Positions 1 through 11,141 are shown, counted from the first letter of the stretch. The stretch is 64,000 nt of DNA from Paulinella micropora (GCA_009731375.1 BJOX01000122.1:899661-963660); one strand, 5' to 3'. The notes: generated from the sequence alone by a model not told the origin. Translations and numbers: made by a program.

Positions 1-997
1 ATTCCGCCGTGCCTACGTTGTCGTATCCCGTTTTACCCTGCCAGTTGTGACTCGCGACGAGTAGCTTGAAGCCGGTATCGAACTGCTTGGAGCGGTGCTT
101 CTTGGCTCGTTTCCGGACCCGACGGCCGCGCTTGGCTTCCGCCCTCGTGCTGCCCCCCTCTGCAGGTGCTTGCGCAGGTTGGTCCCCCACTGCACTGGCC
201 GCCGAATGCAGGGGCACCACATGCACATCAGCACACTCAGACACACACTTAGGTGCATCGGCAGCCAATTCCGAAGACACCACCTGCACATCATCGACAC
301 ATTCTTCATGCAGAGGCAAGACGCGATATCCCGTCGCAGCTTCCTCCTTCCGGACCGCCGCTTCCCCACGCAGATGGATGCGAATAAGCCTTCGGACACG
401 TTCCCTGTCCCTGAACCTGCGCCCAAGGGCCACATTGACCCCTCTGCCGAAGAATTTGAGATGTTTGAGTTGCTGCAACGCCGTCTGCCTGCTGTCATCG
501 TCCTCGTAGACCAGCTCCAGGTGACGAGACATTCGCTGGCCTTGCCACTCCATTACCGGGACCACCAGACCAAGACCGCTCATTTTGGAGGCGATCTCCT
601 GTAGATTGGCGCGTTCTGAGAGCCCCCAGACAATCAGATTACGCCCGTCCTTGTCGTACCGATCTACCCGCCGGTACCGTCGAGGCGGCGGTGCCATCTG
701 CCATATCGCGCCGCTCGCCTTATGTTGAAGCGCCGACCCGTGTGCCAGGTTTGGGGAGGAAGGATGAGGCGCAGCTAAGATAGCCTCTCCACGTGGTTCA
801 GGAATTCCGTCATATACGCGAGCCCTCATCCTCCCATCCTGGGACATCGGGCCAGAGCCCGTCGAAGAGGCATTCCCACGGGGATTGTCCAGGTCTTCGG
901 CGATTCTACCTTGTCCCATAAGGGCCACAGTGGTAGCTCCGTGCTTCGCGTATTTGTAATCCATTGAGAGTAGTAGACGGCCAATGTCGCTGGCCAT
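1..997 (-). CDS. Non-LTR retrotransposon ORF (RRM-like ORF1 region leading into APE endonuclease), partial
   Basis: An uninterrupted frame of about 332 codons starts at the ATG at 997 (a second ATG lies at 964) and is still open at the left edge, so the 3' part is missing. Residues about 110-215 have the beta-alpha pattern of an RRM-type LINE ORF1 protein (NLIVWGLSE, then an Arg-rich helix RDRERVRRLIRIHL). A basic linker follows (RGRRVRKRAKKHR), and the last visible residues (LLVASHNWQGKTGYDN) resemble the first strand and motif I of an APE-type endonuclease. The order RNA-binding domain, linker, endonuclease suits a non-LTR retrotransposon; reverse transcriptase would lie beyond the window. 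The clade cannot be named. A stop at 1013-1015 bounds the frame upstream. Confidence 0.72.
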   Translation of the reverse strand, partial: MASDIGRLLLSMDYKYAKHGATTVALMGQGRIAEDLDNPRGNASSTGSGPMSQDGRMRARVYDGIPEPRGEAILAAPHPSSPNLAHGSALQHKASGAIWQMAPPPRRYRRVDRYDKDGRNLIVWGLSERANLQEIASKMSGLGLVVPVMEWQGQRMSRHLELVYEDDDSRQTALQQLKHLKFFGRGVNVALGRRFRDRERVRRLIRIHLRGEAAVRKEEAATGYRVLPLHEECVDDVQVVSSELAADAPKCVSECADVHVVPLHSAASAVGDQPAQAPAEGGSTRAEAKRGRRVRKRAKKHRSKQFDTGFKLLVASHNWQGKTGYDNVGTAE

Positions 998-1985
998 CAC
1001 CGCCGCGCCTCTTTACGCCGAGGAAAGCGCCCGTCCATGCAAATAGCATCGGCGGTATCTGCAACACACACTACACGCATTTCCGCCGGTGTCACTGGAC
1101 GCTGCCGCGTCGCTTCGTGCCCTTCGGCGCCCGCCAGCACCCCCAGCGTCGCCAGAACCTGCCTCACGCACTACACACACTCTCCATCGCATCGCCAACG
1201 CCTCTACTCTCATGCCTTATGGACTTTCAGCTGCTCCTAACAATACACATCATGAGGTACGGGTGTCCCCGAGTGGAGCCAGATCGGACGGCGTGCCGCT
1301 GAAACTCCTTCCCCCACGTGGGTATAGAAGGCGCGAACCTAGCGGTACCTATAGGGTCTTACAGACAAGTATAGTAATCCCAGCCGAAGCTGCTCAGTTA
1401 GAAATGCAACGGTGGAGGGTGTGAATGCATGGGGCAAGGCACGGCAACGCAGCAAGGCACTGGCAAGGCATTGGGACCGACTGAAGCCCCTCTCCAACGT
1501 GCGCTCATCATGTGTTCCAGTTAGGCAACCCCGAAGAAGCGAAGATAGGGAGGAGACAAAACCCAGATAGGATGAAGATAGGATTAACATGAAGCCGAAA
1601 TGGAGCCGAGTTGGAACAGGTCAACTCAGCCCCATCTCGGCTCAATGTGAATCCTATCTTCAACCCATCTCGGTACTGTTTCCTCCGAATGCTCACCTCA
1701 ACAAGATCACCAAACCGGAACTGGAAGCCCCCAGGCATTTACTCGGCAGGAAATTCGGCGAAAATGGGCTAACCAGGAAACCAGACCCAAACCAACAGCC
1801 AAGAAAAACGAGCCAACCAACAATCCAACAGACAACCCCACAACCTGCCTGGCCGAACCCCTACCGAGTAAATGCCCAGTTGAGAGTTGCGCATATCCCG
1901 GTGACCGCCCTCCCCAAGCGGTCACCTTCGTGGGGAGAGGCCCAACCACCTCCTCTTCCCATGGAGTGCCATCTTGTGCACCCCT
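998..1985. other. No supported gene; 5' flank of the retrotransposon ORF
   Basis: Mixed-composition sequence upstream of the minus-strand retrotransposon ORF. Short frames exist on both strands but none has a recognisable domain. It may hold the element's 5' untranslated region. Confidence 0.4.
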
Positions 1986-1988
1986 CCA

Positions 1989-1989
<1 letters not shown>

Positions 1990-2050
<61 letters not shown>

Positions 2051-2072
2051 GTAATAATAATAATAATAATAG
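1990..2072. repeat. (TAA)n microsatellite
   Basis: About 80 bases of AAT/TAA trinucleotide repeat, interrupted twice by AGT. Confidence 0.95.
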
Positions 2073-2196
2073 TGCTTCTCTGTCAATGGCTGATGCAAAT
2101 CTGCACATGCGCCTCCATCGTCTCACCCGTGAGGGGAGTACGAAGAATTGACGATAAGCTCTAATGACACCCCCGCAAGGGCAGTTCCAACACTTC

Positions 2197-2266
2197 CAGA
2201 CGGACCGGTATGTTCAATGAAAATACTGGTGCAGACGGAGCGGTATGTTCAATGAAAATACTGGTG
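2197..2266. repeat. Two-copy 35-bp tandem repeat
   Basis: Units at 2197-2231 and 2232-2266 differ by one base (cagacggaccgg versus cagacggagcgg) and end just inside the adjoining tRNA-like segment. Confidence 0.85.
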
Positions 2267-2337
2267 GCACCGACGGGAATCGAACTGGCGACAGGGCCCA
2301 GATGGTAGAACTTGACCACTGGGCTATCACGGTGTCC
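2265..2337 (-). repeat. tRNA-like segment (degenerate tRNA or SINE head)
   Basis: Read on the minus strand, these 73 bases contain an A-box-like stretch (TAGCCCAGTGG), a B-box-like stretch (GTTCGATTCCCG) and terminal sequences that pair with one mismatch as an acceptor stem (GACACCG with CGGTGCC). The D- and anticodon-arm geometry is poor, so a working tRNA is unlikely. A tRNA-derived SINE fragment next to trinucleotide repeats fits better. Confidence 0.4.
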
Positions 2338-2366
2338 AAAATAATAATAATAATAATAATAATAAT

Positions 2367-2454
<88 letters not shown>

Positions 2455-2563
2455 GTCATCATCACCACCACCACCATCACCACCACCACCACCATCACCA
2501 TCACATCATTCATTTCTACATACTTACCAACCCACCTGTCTATGTACCTATCTATATATCTAC

Positions 2564-2629
<66 letters not shown>
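2338..2629. repeat. (TAA)n, (TCA)n, (CCA)n and (TCTA)n microsatellites
   Basis: Consecutive simple-repeat tracts: TAA to about 2370, TCA to about 2460, CCA/TCA mixtures to about 2503, then TCTA from about 2540 to 2629. Confidence 0.95.
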
Positions 2630-3319
2630 GGTACTAGGGAGCTTTGGTATCGCCTGTATCAGTCCCTTCCGTGCAAACATCACGGCTTAGCTGTGCATCG
2701 GGTTAATACTTTACCCACAGACTTCCTTGGTGACGAAATCAGAAGCTCCTTTTTTCTGACATTAGTCGATATCTCAGTTGATCTCATCACTTACTCCACG
2801 GAGTGAACCAAGGCCACTTGAGGTGTCACTGACCCTCCCTTGGGCTTGGTTTTTTGAAATGGGTGCCATCTGTCGACAGACAGAGAATTAGGGGATGGTG
2901 TGGGTGTGCTGGGCCCGTGGTGGGGTGCCTTATGTGTGCCTAGCCATACGCCTATAAGTCACATGCCGAAATAGCGACGGGAAGCACAATCCTGTTCCCT
3001 CAGGGTGCCCTTTCTCGCTTGTTGAGCCCGGAATAAAACCCACAGTGCTCTGTCGGTTTATACTAGACTGTCGAACAGTCTCGAAACTCCATCTGCTTAC
3101 TGGGTCCTCTGTAATGGAGGTGGGAGCTCGTTCTGCAAGGGGCGCTTATGGAACGAGCCCTGGCCCCGCCTGGTACTAGGGAGATTTGGTATCGCCTGTA
3201 TCAGTCCCTTCCGTGCAAACATCACGGCTTAGCTGGGCATCGGGTTAATACTTTACCCACAGACTTCCTTGGTTGACGAAATCAGAAGCTCCTTTTTTCT
3301 GACATTAGTCGATATCTCA
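2630..3319. repeat. Near-identical 147-bp direct repeats around a 395-bp spacer
   Basis: 2630-2776 and 3172-3319 are almost identical (both begin ggtactaggga and end gatatctca). The spacer holds an AATAAA-like site near 3032 and no convincing ORF. The arrangement could be a tandem duplication or a small retroelement with repeated ends. I do not recognise the family. Confidence 0.75.
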
Positions 3320-3328
3320 TCTACCTAT

Positions 3329-3400
3329 GATCTATGTAGGGATGGGCCCGTCAGCAAAAAGAATGCTCATGCCATAAGATTAAGTAGATGATGATGATGC

Positions 3401-3438
<38 letters not shown>

Positions 3439-3441
3439 GTT

Positions 3442-3483
<42 letters not shown>

Positions 3484-3587
3484 GTGATGATTACGATGAT
3501 GATTATGATGATGATTATGTATATGATCTATGTAGGGATGGGCCCGTCAGCAAAAAGAATGCACATGCTATAACGTTAAGTAGATGG
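3329..3587. repeat. (GAT)n array between two copies of a 62-bp sequence
   Basis: A 62-base sequence (gatctatgtagggatgggcc...) occurs at 3329-3390 and again at 3525-3587, with a (GAT)n tract filling the gap. This is a microsatellite expanded inside, or captured by, a local duplication. Confidence 0.85.
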
Positions 3588-3597
3588 TACATTCAAT

Positions 3598-4188
<591 letters not shown>

Positions 4189-4421
4189 NNNNNNNNNNNN
4201 NNNNNNNNNNNNNNNNNNNNNNNNNNNNNNNNNNNNNNNNNNNNNNNNNNNNNNNNNNNNNNNNNNNNNNNNNNNNNNNNNNNNNNNNNNNNNNNNNNNN
4301 NNNNNNNNNNNNNNNNNNNNNNNNNNNNNNNNNNNNNNNNNNNNNNNNNNNNNNNNNNNNNNNNNNNNNNNNNNNNNNNNNNNNNNNNNNNNNNNNNNNN
4401 NNNNNNNNNNNNNNNNNNNNN
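4189..4421. other. Assembly gap (233 N)
   Basis: Gap between a (CA)n tract and a (TCTA)n tract; the microsatellite probably broke the assembly. Confidence 0.99.
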
Positions 4422-4465
<44 letters not shown>

Positions 4466-4486
4466 GTCTGTCTGTCTGTCTGTCTA

Positions 4487-4558
<72 letters not shown>

Positions 4559-4583
4559 CCTGTGTATGTATATATGTCTGTAG

Positions 4584-4616
4584 AAGGCTAAGCCGGGCAC
4601 CAACAAGGGCCCTCAG
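4584..4616 (+). CDS. Possible 33-nt exon of the PH-domain host gene
   Basis: The sequence tctgtag before it looks like a 3' splice site, and CTCAG followed by gt ends the segment. It leaves phase 2, which matches the next exon at 4860 (AG+G gives Arg). The encoded residues ([11 protein letters not shown]) have no domain signal, so this exon is only plausible. Confidence 0.4.
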
Positions 4617-4617
4617 G

Positions 4618-4652
<35 letters not shown>

Positions 4653-4681
4653 TTTCTCTCTCTCTCTCTCTCTCTCTCTCA

Positions 4682-4713
<32 letters not shown>

Positions 4714-4726
4714 CTCTCTCTCTCTT

Positions 4727-4758
<32 letters not shown>

Positions 4759-4770
4759 ACACACACACAG

Positions 4771-4812
<42 letters not shown>

Positions 4813-4816
4813 ATCG

Positions 4817-4848
<32 letters not shown>

Positions 4849-4859
4849 TACACACACAG
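4617..4859. repeat. (CT)n and (CA)n intronic microsatellites
   Basis: CT and CA dinucleotide tracts filling the putative intron up to the 3' splice site before 4860. Confidence 0.9.
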
Positions 4860-4984
4860 GTCTCGGCGTTGGCTTTTTCTCTTCAATGATCTTCTTCTAA
4901 TCACCACTGTACCATCGCCTCGCTTCAAAGTGAAAGCATTAGTACCACTCAAAGAAACAACTATCAAGGAACTGCCTGACAAGG
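4860..4984 (+). CDS. PH-domain exon of a RhoGEF-like host gene
   Basis: A 3' splice site (cacacacag) precedes the exon and a 5' site (AAGG then gtacta) follows it. The 125 nt encode a typical pleckstrin-homology stretch: RRWLFLFNDLLLIT, then FKVKALVPL, strands found in PH domains of Dbl-family RhoGEFs and related signalling proteins. The exon starts in phase 2 and ends in phase 1, which joins exactly to the exon at 6345 (G+AT gives Asp). PH domains bind phosphoinositides or proteins at membranes. The DH domain that would confirm a RhoGEF is not in the window, so the family name is an inference. Tail-end copies of this exon lie at 5176 and 5269. Confidence 0.75.
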
Positions 4985-4997
4985 GTACTATCTATCC

Positions 4998-5034
<37 letters not shown>

Positions 5035-5060
5035 CCTATCTACCTACCTATCTATCTATC

Positions 5061-5091
<31 letters not shown>

Positions 5092-5097
5092 CTATCT

Positions 5098-5128
<31 letters not shown>

Positions 5129-5175
5129 TATATATCTATATATATATGTAGATATATATATATATATGTATATAT
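4985..5175. repeat. (TCTA)n and (TA)n intronic repeats
   Basis: TCTA tetranucleotides grading into TATATA, between the PH exon and the first copy of its tail. Confidence 0.9.
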
Positions 5176-5220
5176 CCACTCAAAGAAACAACTATTAAGG
5201 AATTGCCTGACAAGGGTACT
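5176..5220 (+). pseudogene. Copy of the 3' end of the PH exon (copy 2)
   Basis: 45 bases repeating the last part of the exon at 4860-4984 (ccactcaaagaaacaact, two or three substitutions), including the gtact donor. The front of the exon is missing, so it cannot be a full alternative exon. Confidence 0.85.
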
Positions 5221-5268
5221 ATCTATCTATCTATCTATCTATCTGTATATATATATGTATATATATGT

Positions 5269-5310
5269 CCAGTCAAAGAAACAACTATCAAGGAATGGCC
5301 TGACAAGGGT

Positions 5311-5311
<1 letters not shown>
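5269..5311 (+). pseudogene. Copy of the 3' end of the PH exon (copy 3)
   Basis: A third copy of the exon tail, preceded like copy 2 by TATATATGT-type repeat and followed by gtaaga. The segment probably duplicated together with its flanking microsatellite. Confidence 0.85.
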
Positions 5312-5390
<79 letters not shown>

Positions 5391-5431
5391 GATAGACTAT
5401 ATATTTATCTATCTATCTATCTATCTTTCTT

Positions 5432-5462
<31 letters not shown>

Positions 5463-5510
5463 GTCTATCTATCTATCTATTCCATCCATCCATCCATCCA
5501 TCCATCCCAA

Positions 5511-5542
<32 letters not shown>

Positions 5543-5664
5543 CATCCATCCATCCATCCATCCATCTATCCATCTATCCATCCATCTATCTATCTATCTA
5601 TCCATCCATCCATCCATCTATCTATCTATCTATCCATCTATCCATCTATCTATCTATCTGTCTG

Positions 5665-5695
<31 letters not shown>

Positions 5696-5971
5696 CTCTG
5701 TCTGTCTATCTGTCTATCTATCTATCTGTCTATCGTTCTATCTATCTATCTATCTTTTTATCTATCTATCTATCCATCTATCTATATATTTACATATATA
5801 TATACTATCTATCTATCTGTCTATCTGTCTATCTATTAATTTTCTCTGTTTGGCTATCCATTCATCGCTTCATCTGTCTATCTATCCATCTAGATGACAA
5901 GTTTTGTTTTGAAGCTATGGATGGAGAGACAAACAGAAAAAATACATATATAGACAGATAGACAGATAGAC

Positions 5972-6032
<61 letters not shown>

Positions 6033-6082
6033 CTAACCCTAACTTCAATAGATAGATAGATAGATATATAGATAGATAGATC

Positions 6083-6176
<94 letters not shown>

Positions 6177-6344
6177 GAAAGTGACTTTTGGAGGCAAGAT
6201 CTGGAAGCTCTGCTGTCTATCTATCCGTCTAGATGACAAGCTTTGTTTTGAAGTGACTTGTGGTCGCTCTGCTGTCTATCTATCTATTTGTTTGTTTTGT
6301 CTATCCATCCATCCATCGCTTCATTTGTCTATCTATCCATCTAG
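5312..6344. repeat. (GATA)n and (TCTA)n arrays in both orientations
   Basis: GATA repeats at about 5312-5390 and 5946-6175; TCTA, TCCA and TCTG repeats at about 5400-5880. The opposite orientations can fold back on each other. Fragments of a duplicated PH exon are embedded near 5889-5916, 6176-6210 and 6228-6263. Confidence 0.93.
5889..6263 (+). pseudogene. Two damaged copies of the second PH exon
   Basis: 5889-5916 matches the first half of the exon at 6345-6387 (atgacaagttttgttttgaag), and 6180-6205 matches its second half (gtgacttttggaggcaagat). The halves are separated by about 260 bases, mostly (GATA)n. 6228-6263 matches the first half and part of the second (ATGACAAGCTTTGTTTTGAAG, GTGACTTGTGG) and then runs into unrelated sequence. 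Confidence 0.7.
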
Positions 6345-6387
6345 ATGGCAAGTTTTGTTTTGAAGTGACATGTGGAGGAAAGACCTG
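6345..6387 (+). CDS. Second PH-domain exon (43 nt) of the host gene
   Basis: It is bounded by a 3' splice site (tatccatctag) and a 5' site (ACCTG then gtacat). It enters in phase 1, completing the Asp codon left by the exon at 4860, and encodes GKFCFEVTCGGKTW, the F-x-V strand pair that follows in PH domains. It leaves TG, which joins G of the exon at 8664 to give Trp. The perfect phase match across three separated exons is the main evidence that these form one spliced gene. Confidence 0.75.
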
Positions 6388-7815
6388 GTACATTACATTA
6401 CATTGCATTACATTACATTACGTTACATTACATTACATTACATTACATTGCATTGGATTGCATTGGATTGCATGGCATGGCATGGCATGGTATTGTATTG
6501 CTGCATTGCGTTGCATTACATTACATTACATTACATTACATTACATTACATTACATTACATTACATTACATGACAATACATTACATTACATTACATTACG
6601 TTACATTACGTTACATTAAATTTCATTACATTACATTGCATTGCGTTGGATTGTATTGCATGGCATGGCATGGCATGGTATTGTATTGCTGCATTGCGTT
6701 GCATTACATTACATTATATTACATTATATTACATTACATTACATGACATTACATGACATTACATATTACATTACATTACATTACATTACATTACATTACA
6801 TTACATTACATTACATTACATTACATTGCATTACATTACATTACATTACATGACATGACATGACATGACATTACATTACATTACTGTACATTATATTACT
6901 ATTACATTACATTACATTACATTACATTACATTACATTGGATTGGATTGGATTGTATTGCGTGGCATGGCATGGCATGGTATTGTATTGATGGATTGCGT
7001 TGCATTACATCACATTACATTACATTACATTACATTAGATTACATTACATTACATTACATGACATTACGTTACATTACATTACATTAAATTACATTACAT
7101 TACATTACATTACATGGCATGGCATGGTATGGCAATGCATTGTATTGCTGCATTACATTACATTACATTAAATTACATTACGTTACATTACATCACATCA
7201 CATCACATCACATCACATTACATTACATTACATTACATGAAATTAAATTACATTACATTACATTACATGGCATGGCATGGTATGGCAAGGCATTGTATTG
7301 CTGCATTACATTACATTCCATTACATTACATTACATCGCATTACATCACATCACATCACATCACATCACATTGCATTAGATGACATTACATTACATTACA
7401 TTACATTACATTACATTACATTACATTACATTACATTACATTACATTACATTAAATTACATTAAATTACATTAAATTACATTACATTACATTACATTACA
7501 TTATATTACATTACATTACAATACATTACATTACTTTGCATTGCATTGCATTGCATTACATTACATTACATTATGACATGATATGCATGACATGACATGA
7601 CATGAAATGGCACGACATGACATGGCACGACATGACATTGATATGACATGACATGACATGACATGACATGACATGACATGACATGACATCATGACATCAC
7701 ATCATATCACATCACATCACATCACATCACATGACAGCACATCACATCACATCACATGGCATCACTACATTACATTGCATTACATTACATTACATTACAT
7801 TACATTACATTAGGA
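6388..7815. repeat. (TACAT)n pentanucleotide satellite with a longer-period pattern
   Basis: About 1.4 kb of TTACA/TACAT pentamers with TGACA and TCACA variants. A variant block (catggcatggcatggtat, then tgtattgctgcatt) recurs near 6471, 6660, 6960, 7114 and 7266. It lies in the intron between PH exons 2 and 3. Translations are Ile-Thr-Leu-His-Tyr repeats, not genes. Confidence 0.93.
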
Positions 7816-7849
7816 CGCTCTCTGCACAATCCATGGAAGCTCGCTCAAG

Positions 7850-7857
7850 ATGGTGTG

Positions 7858-7902
<45 letters not shown>

Positions 7903-7903
7903 A

Positions 7904-7948
<45 letters not shown>

Positions 7949-7949
7949 G

Positions 7950-7999
<50 letters not shown>

Positions 8000-8103
8000 A
8001 ATATATATATAACTTATATATATATATATATAAACTTATATATATATATATATATCATGCCTATGTCTTCGGATATGCAGAACTGACAGACCAAACTATC
8101 TAC

Positions 8104-8145
<42 letters not shown>

Positions 8146-8184
8146 CTCTATCTCTCTCTCTCTCTCTTTCTCTCTCTTTCTCTT

Positions 8185-8231
<47 letters not shown>

Positions 8232-8252
8232 ATCCATCCATCCATCCATCCG

Positions 8253-8284
<32 letters not shown>

Positions 8285-8564
8285 AATATCTATCGATATC
8301 TAGACCATGGAAGCTAGATCACACAATTCTACGTACATACGTAATCATAACATACATGCGCATATATACACATACGTACAGCAAGATGTATGTATGCAAG
8401 TATATATGTACGAAATGCATCAAAATTCTAGGTATTTACGTATGTATGTGTATACATGCTTATATACTCAATCTGCACACTCACTCACTCACTCACTCAC
8501 TCACAATCACAGTAACTCACCCACTCACTCACAATCACAGTAACTCACTCACTCATTCACTCTT

Positions 8565-8599
<35 letters not shown>

Positions 8600-8663
8600 A
8601 ACACACACACACGCATAAACACACACACGTAAACACACAAACACACACACTCACACACACTAG
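7850..8663. repeat. (TCTA)n, (CT)n, (TA)n, (ACTC)n and (CA)n intronic repeats
   Basis: A series of microsatellites with short unique islands (about 8050-8095 and 8300-8470), ending at the 3' splice site before 8664. Confidence 0.9.
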
Positions 8664-8856
8664 GGCAAGCGATGTCAGGAGATGCGTGGATATCCTCCGC
8701 CAGCAGCTGGCGACACTTGCCCCCTCCTCCCCTGCAGTCCAGAGACAAAGCATTCTCTCCAAGAACAAGAACCAGTCGGAGTTGGACACGCAGACGCGAG
8801 ACCGTGGGAAAACACCACGTAGCCAAGCTAACCCCGTGCGGTTTGAAGACGAGTAA
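8664..8856 (+). CDS. Terminal exon of the PH-domain host gene
   Basis: The 3' splice site is cacacactag. The exon takes the TG carried from 6387 (TG+G gives Trp) and continues ASDVRRCVDILRQQLATLAP, which fits the C-terminal alpha-helix of a PH domain (Trp plus amphipathic helix). A polar tail of about 45 residues ends at TAA 8854-8856. No AATAAA is visible close downstream. A degenerate copy of this exon lies at about 9009-9122. Confidence 0.7.
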
Positions 8857-9008
8857 ACGGGCCGGGGCATTGCGGTTAGTAGGATAGGAACTTTTCTAGC
8901 AACAGGTAGGATCACTTTTGGCACTAGGTAGGATATTTTCGGCAAAAGATAGGAGCGTTTCGGAAATACATATGAACTTTGCGGCAATAGACATCAGAGA
9001 CTGCCTGA

Positions 9009-9122
9009 GACAAACACTTCACACCAAGAAAGAAATGCAGTCAGAGTTTGACGTGCAGAACCCGAGACCATGCTAAGACGCCTCATAGCCAGGCTAACCC
9101 TGCTCGGTGTGAAGATGAATAG
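9009..9122 (+). pseudogene. Degenerate copy of the terminal PH-gene exon
   Basis: Parallels 8733-8850 base for base over long stretches (gagacaaa, agtcagagttt, tagccaggctaaccc) but with indels and stops. Confidence 0.65.
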
Positions 9123-10020
9123 GTATATATTGCCGATGTTCCAACCGGTTACCACCATTTCCTATCTATTGCTGCAATATTCTTTCAATTCCAATCTATC
9201 GATCTCGTCCTGGCAAAATTCGAATTCATCCATGTCAATAGGTCGAAAAGTCATGCATGCAAATTCGTGTCGTTAGCAGTTGTATTCGTGATTATTAATA
9301 ACATAGTTCAAATTATATATTAATATATTGATCTATTAATATCATTCAAATTGGCAATATATGAATTACGATATTAATACTTGAATAAATTTATTCTGTT
9401 TTCACTGGATTCAAACTGATAAATATCGGCCCGGTGGCCCGGGAGAACAGTGACTTTTACTTATTTAATCACTTTTTTTGTGACGCCAAATGTCCTGCGG
9501 GTAGTGCTTGCATGGAGTCAAGTCTGGTTGCTATTGCCGGGCCTTCCATGATTAGATGTGATCGGATCTTTCGATCACCGCATTACTCTTACTATGACCC
9601 TTAGGAGACGGGTAGATCTCTATAACGTATTCCTGTACGTTTCACCCATTCCGACTTTCGGAAAACTTCCGTAACCCCTATACTCTTGATCTGAATTGAC
9701 CATCCTAACAGCAGAAGTTTCCTGTCTGACGCTAAAAGAACGCAACTGCAGCCTCGAGAAAATATTAATACTCAAACTTGAAACTCATTTTTTTGTTTTA
9801 GGTAATAGTCCTTTACATATCCGCTCGCTACGCACTTGATGACTCATGCCACATGTACTTGTATTTCTTCAAGTTACCATCATTGCCGGACAACACTAAA
9901 TAAAACTGAGTATCCATGATGATGTGTAACACTATGCACTCTCCTGAGGCCCAATCCCTGTCGTGTCTGTTTTTAGAACTATGATCCAACTCTCTTATCT
10001 TAGCCGCTAGATTACATTCT
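9123..10020. other. AT-rich sequence, no gene seen
   Basis: About 900 bases of AT-rich DNA. The minus-strand string TTTGGCGTCA near 9485 resembles some LTR-retrotransposon primer-binding sites, but no LTR pair was found. Confidence 0.4.
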
Positions 10021-11141
10021 CACAGCTTCTCCTGCTAATCTTTTTCTATGATTGTGAGGGCCATCCCTATGCTTTAGCTAACCTCTCCATCGCTGCACCG
10101 CCTCTATGTAATGACATACGGTGAAGTATAACGAAACGGATGTTCTTGCTTGCATCAGGACTGACAACAGGTAAAAGGGTATGAGTAATGGTATGTGTTG
10201 TCATCCACTTTCTCTCCAAGTTCAGTGTCGCATTCATACGCATACGGCACATAGTTACAACCATGGTCACATCCCCATCCGCACACACACGCAGATACAT
10301 ATCCACAAAATGGGTGTCTGTGATCATAGCGGTTGGTGCGGTGAATTGTTGCTTGGGTATTGAGGTGGCACTGTGGTTTATGTGCTTCTTCTTTCGACTC
10401 TTCAGTTAGCAAGCTTCTTCGCCGTACTGCCAACCTGCTTTCCTGTGTGTGTGGGTCAAAGATGAGATTAGGGTCTAGTTGTTTAATGCCGGGCTTGTCC
10501 CAGACATATATGTTGTTTTGGGCTCTGCGACCTTGCGCAGGTATTGCTCCCTTATCTACTGGAATGGGTTTGTCTAGCAAAATGCCGGATTTGTCCATTC
10601 TGATGTAGCACTGCGTTCCCAGATTTATCCCAAGTAGCAGTAGATATCAGAGTATAAGGCAGATCTGGGTTGTAAACCGCATTTTTCGCAACTACGTCTA
10701 TCTTCTCTCCAACTCCCGCTAACTGAACTGACATCTTCCCTTTCAGAGATGTAGTTATGATACTGTTAGCTGTCCTGAACTTAGACTGTCCTTTCACTAA
10801 ATTAGTGAAGAGCTCTTTGTTGGGTGATATGTTCGTGCTACAAGCACTATTGTCTACTATGCTATCTCTAGACAAGTTGAGCATAGCATGGGCATTGTGC
10901 ATGATACTACCACCTACATCTCCTTCCTCTTCTTCCTCTTCAGCTCCCGGCTCTTTAATAGGGCTTGGTCTGGGCATTGGACCTAAGGTCTTTTGAAAAT
11001 ACGGGTGCGAATTCGTGTAAGTTAGGTAAGGAAAACCTATTGTGAACTGGGTACTTTCTTAGGTTTGTGCTTAGAGCTAGATCTATCAGAAGAGCTGTCT
11101 TTGTGAGTGGGCTTTCTAGGTCTCTGTCGACTTAGGCTTAA
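10020..11141 (-). mobile_element. Ty1/copia fragment: gag tail, protease, pre-integrase region (decayed)
   Basis: Reading down from 11141: a basic linker (RPRKPTHKDSSSDRSSSKHK), an acidic stretch, then a copia-type aspartic protease. The protease active-site strand reads IVDNSACS where family members have D-S-G-A; it is followed by PNKELFTNL, and the downstream strand VYNPDLPYTLIS matches the family pattern (Y-x-P-D-L-x-x-N-L-I-S). Further down, in other frames, comes a GAG-pre-integrase-like segment ending ERLAKA near 10070. At least two frameshifts are needed, the usual active-site Gly is Asn here, and no integrase or reverse transcriptase follows. The element is truncated and dead. Its linker is cut at about 11141, where GC-rich viral sequence begins. 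Confidence 0.75.

Noticed and set aside
2265-2337. Functional tRNA gene
   Set aside because: Stems other than the acceptor do not form in the right positions.
4189-4421. Telomere or centromere boundary at the repeat-rich left part
   Set aside because: No TTAGGG-type arrays; the repeats sit in introns of a gene whose exons continue on both sides.
6370-7474. Regular short repeats that could be mistaken for a CRISPR array
   Set aside because: Uninterrupted pentanucleotides with no unique spacers of constant length, in an intron of a eukaryotic gene.
9478-9495. LTR primer-binding site
   Set aside because: Only a short TTTGGCGTCA match; no paired LTR, TG..CA ends or polypurine tract was found near it.
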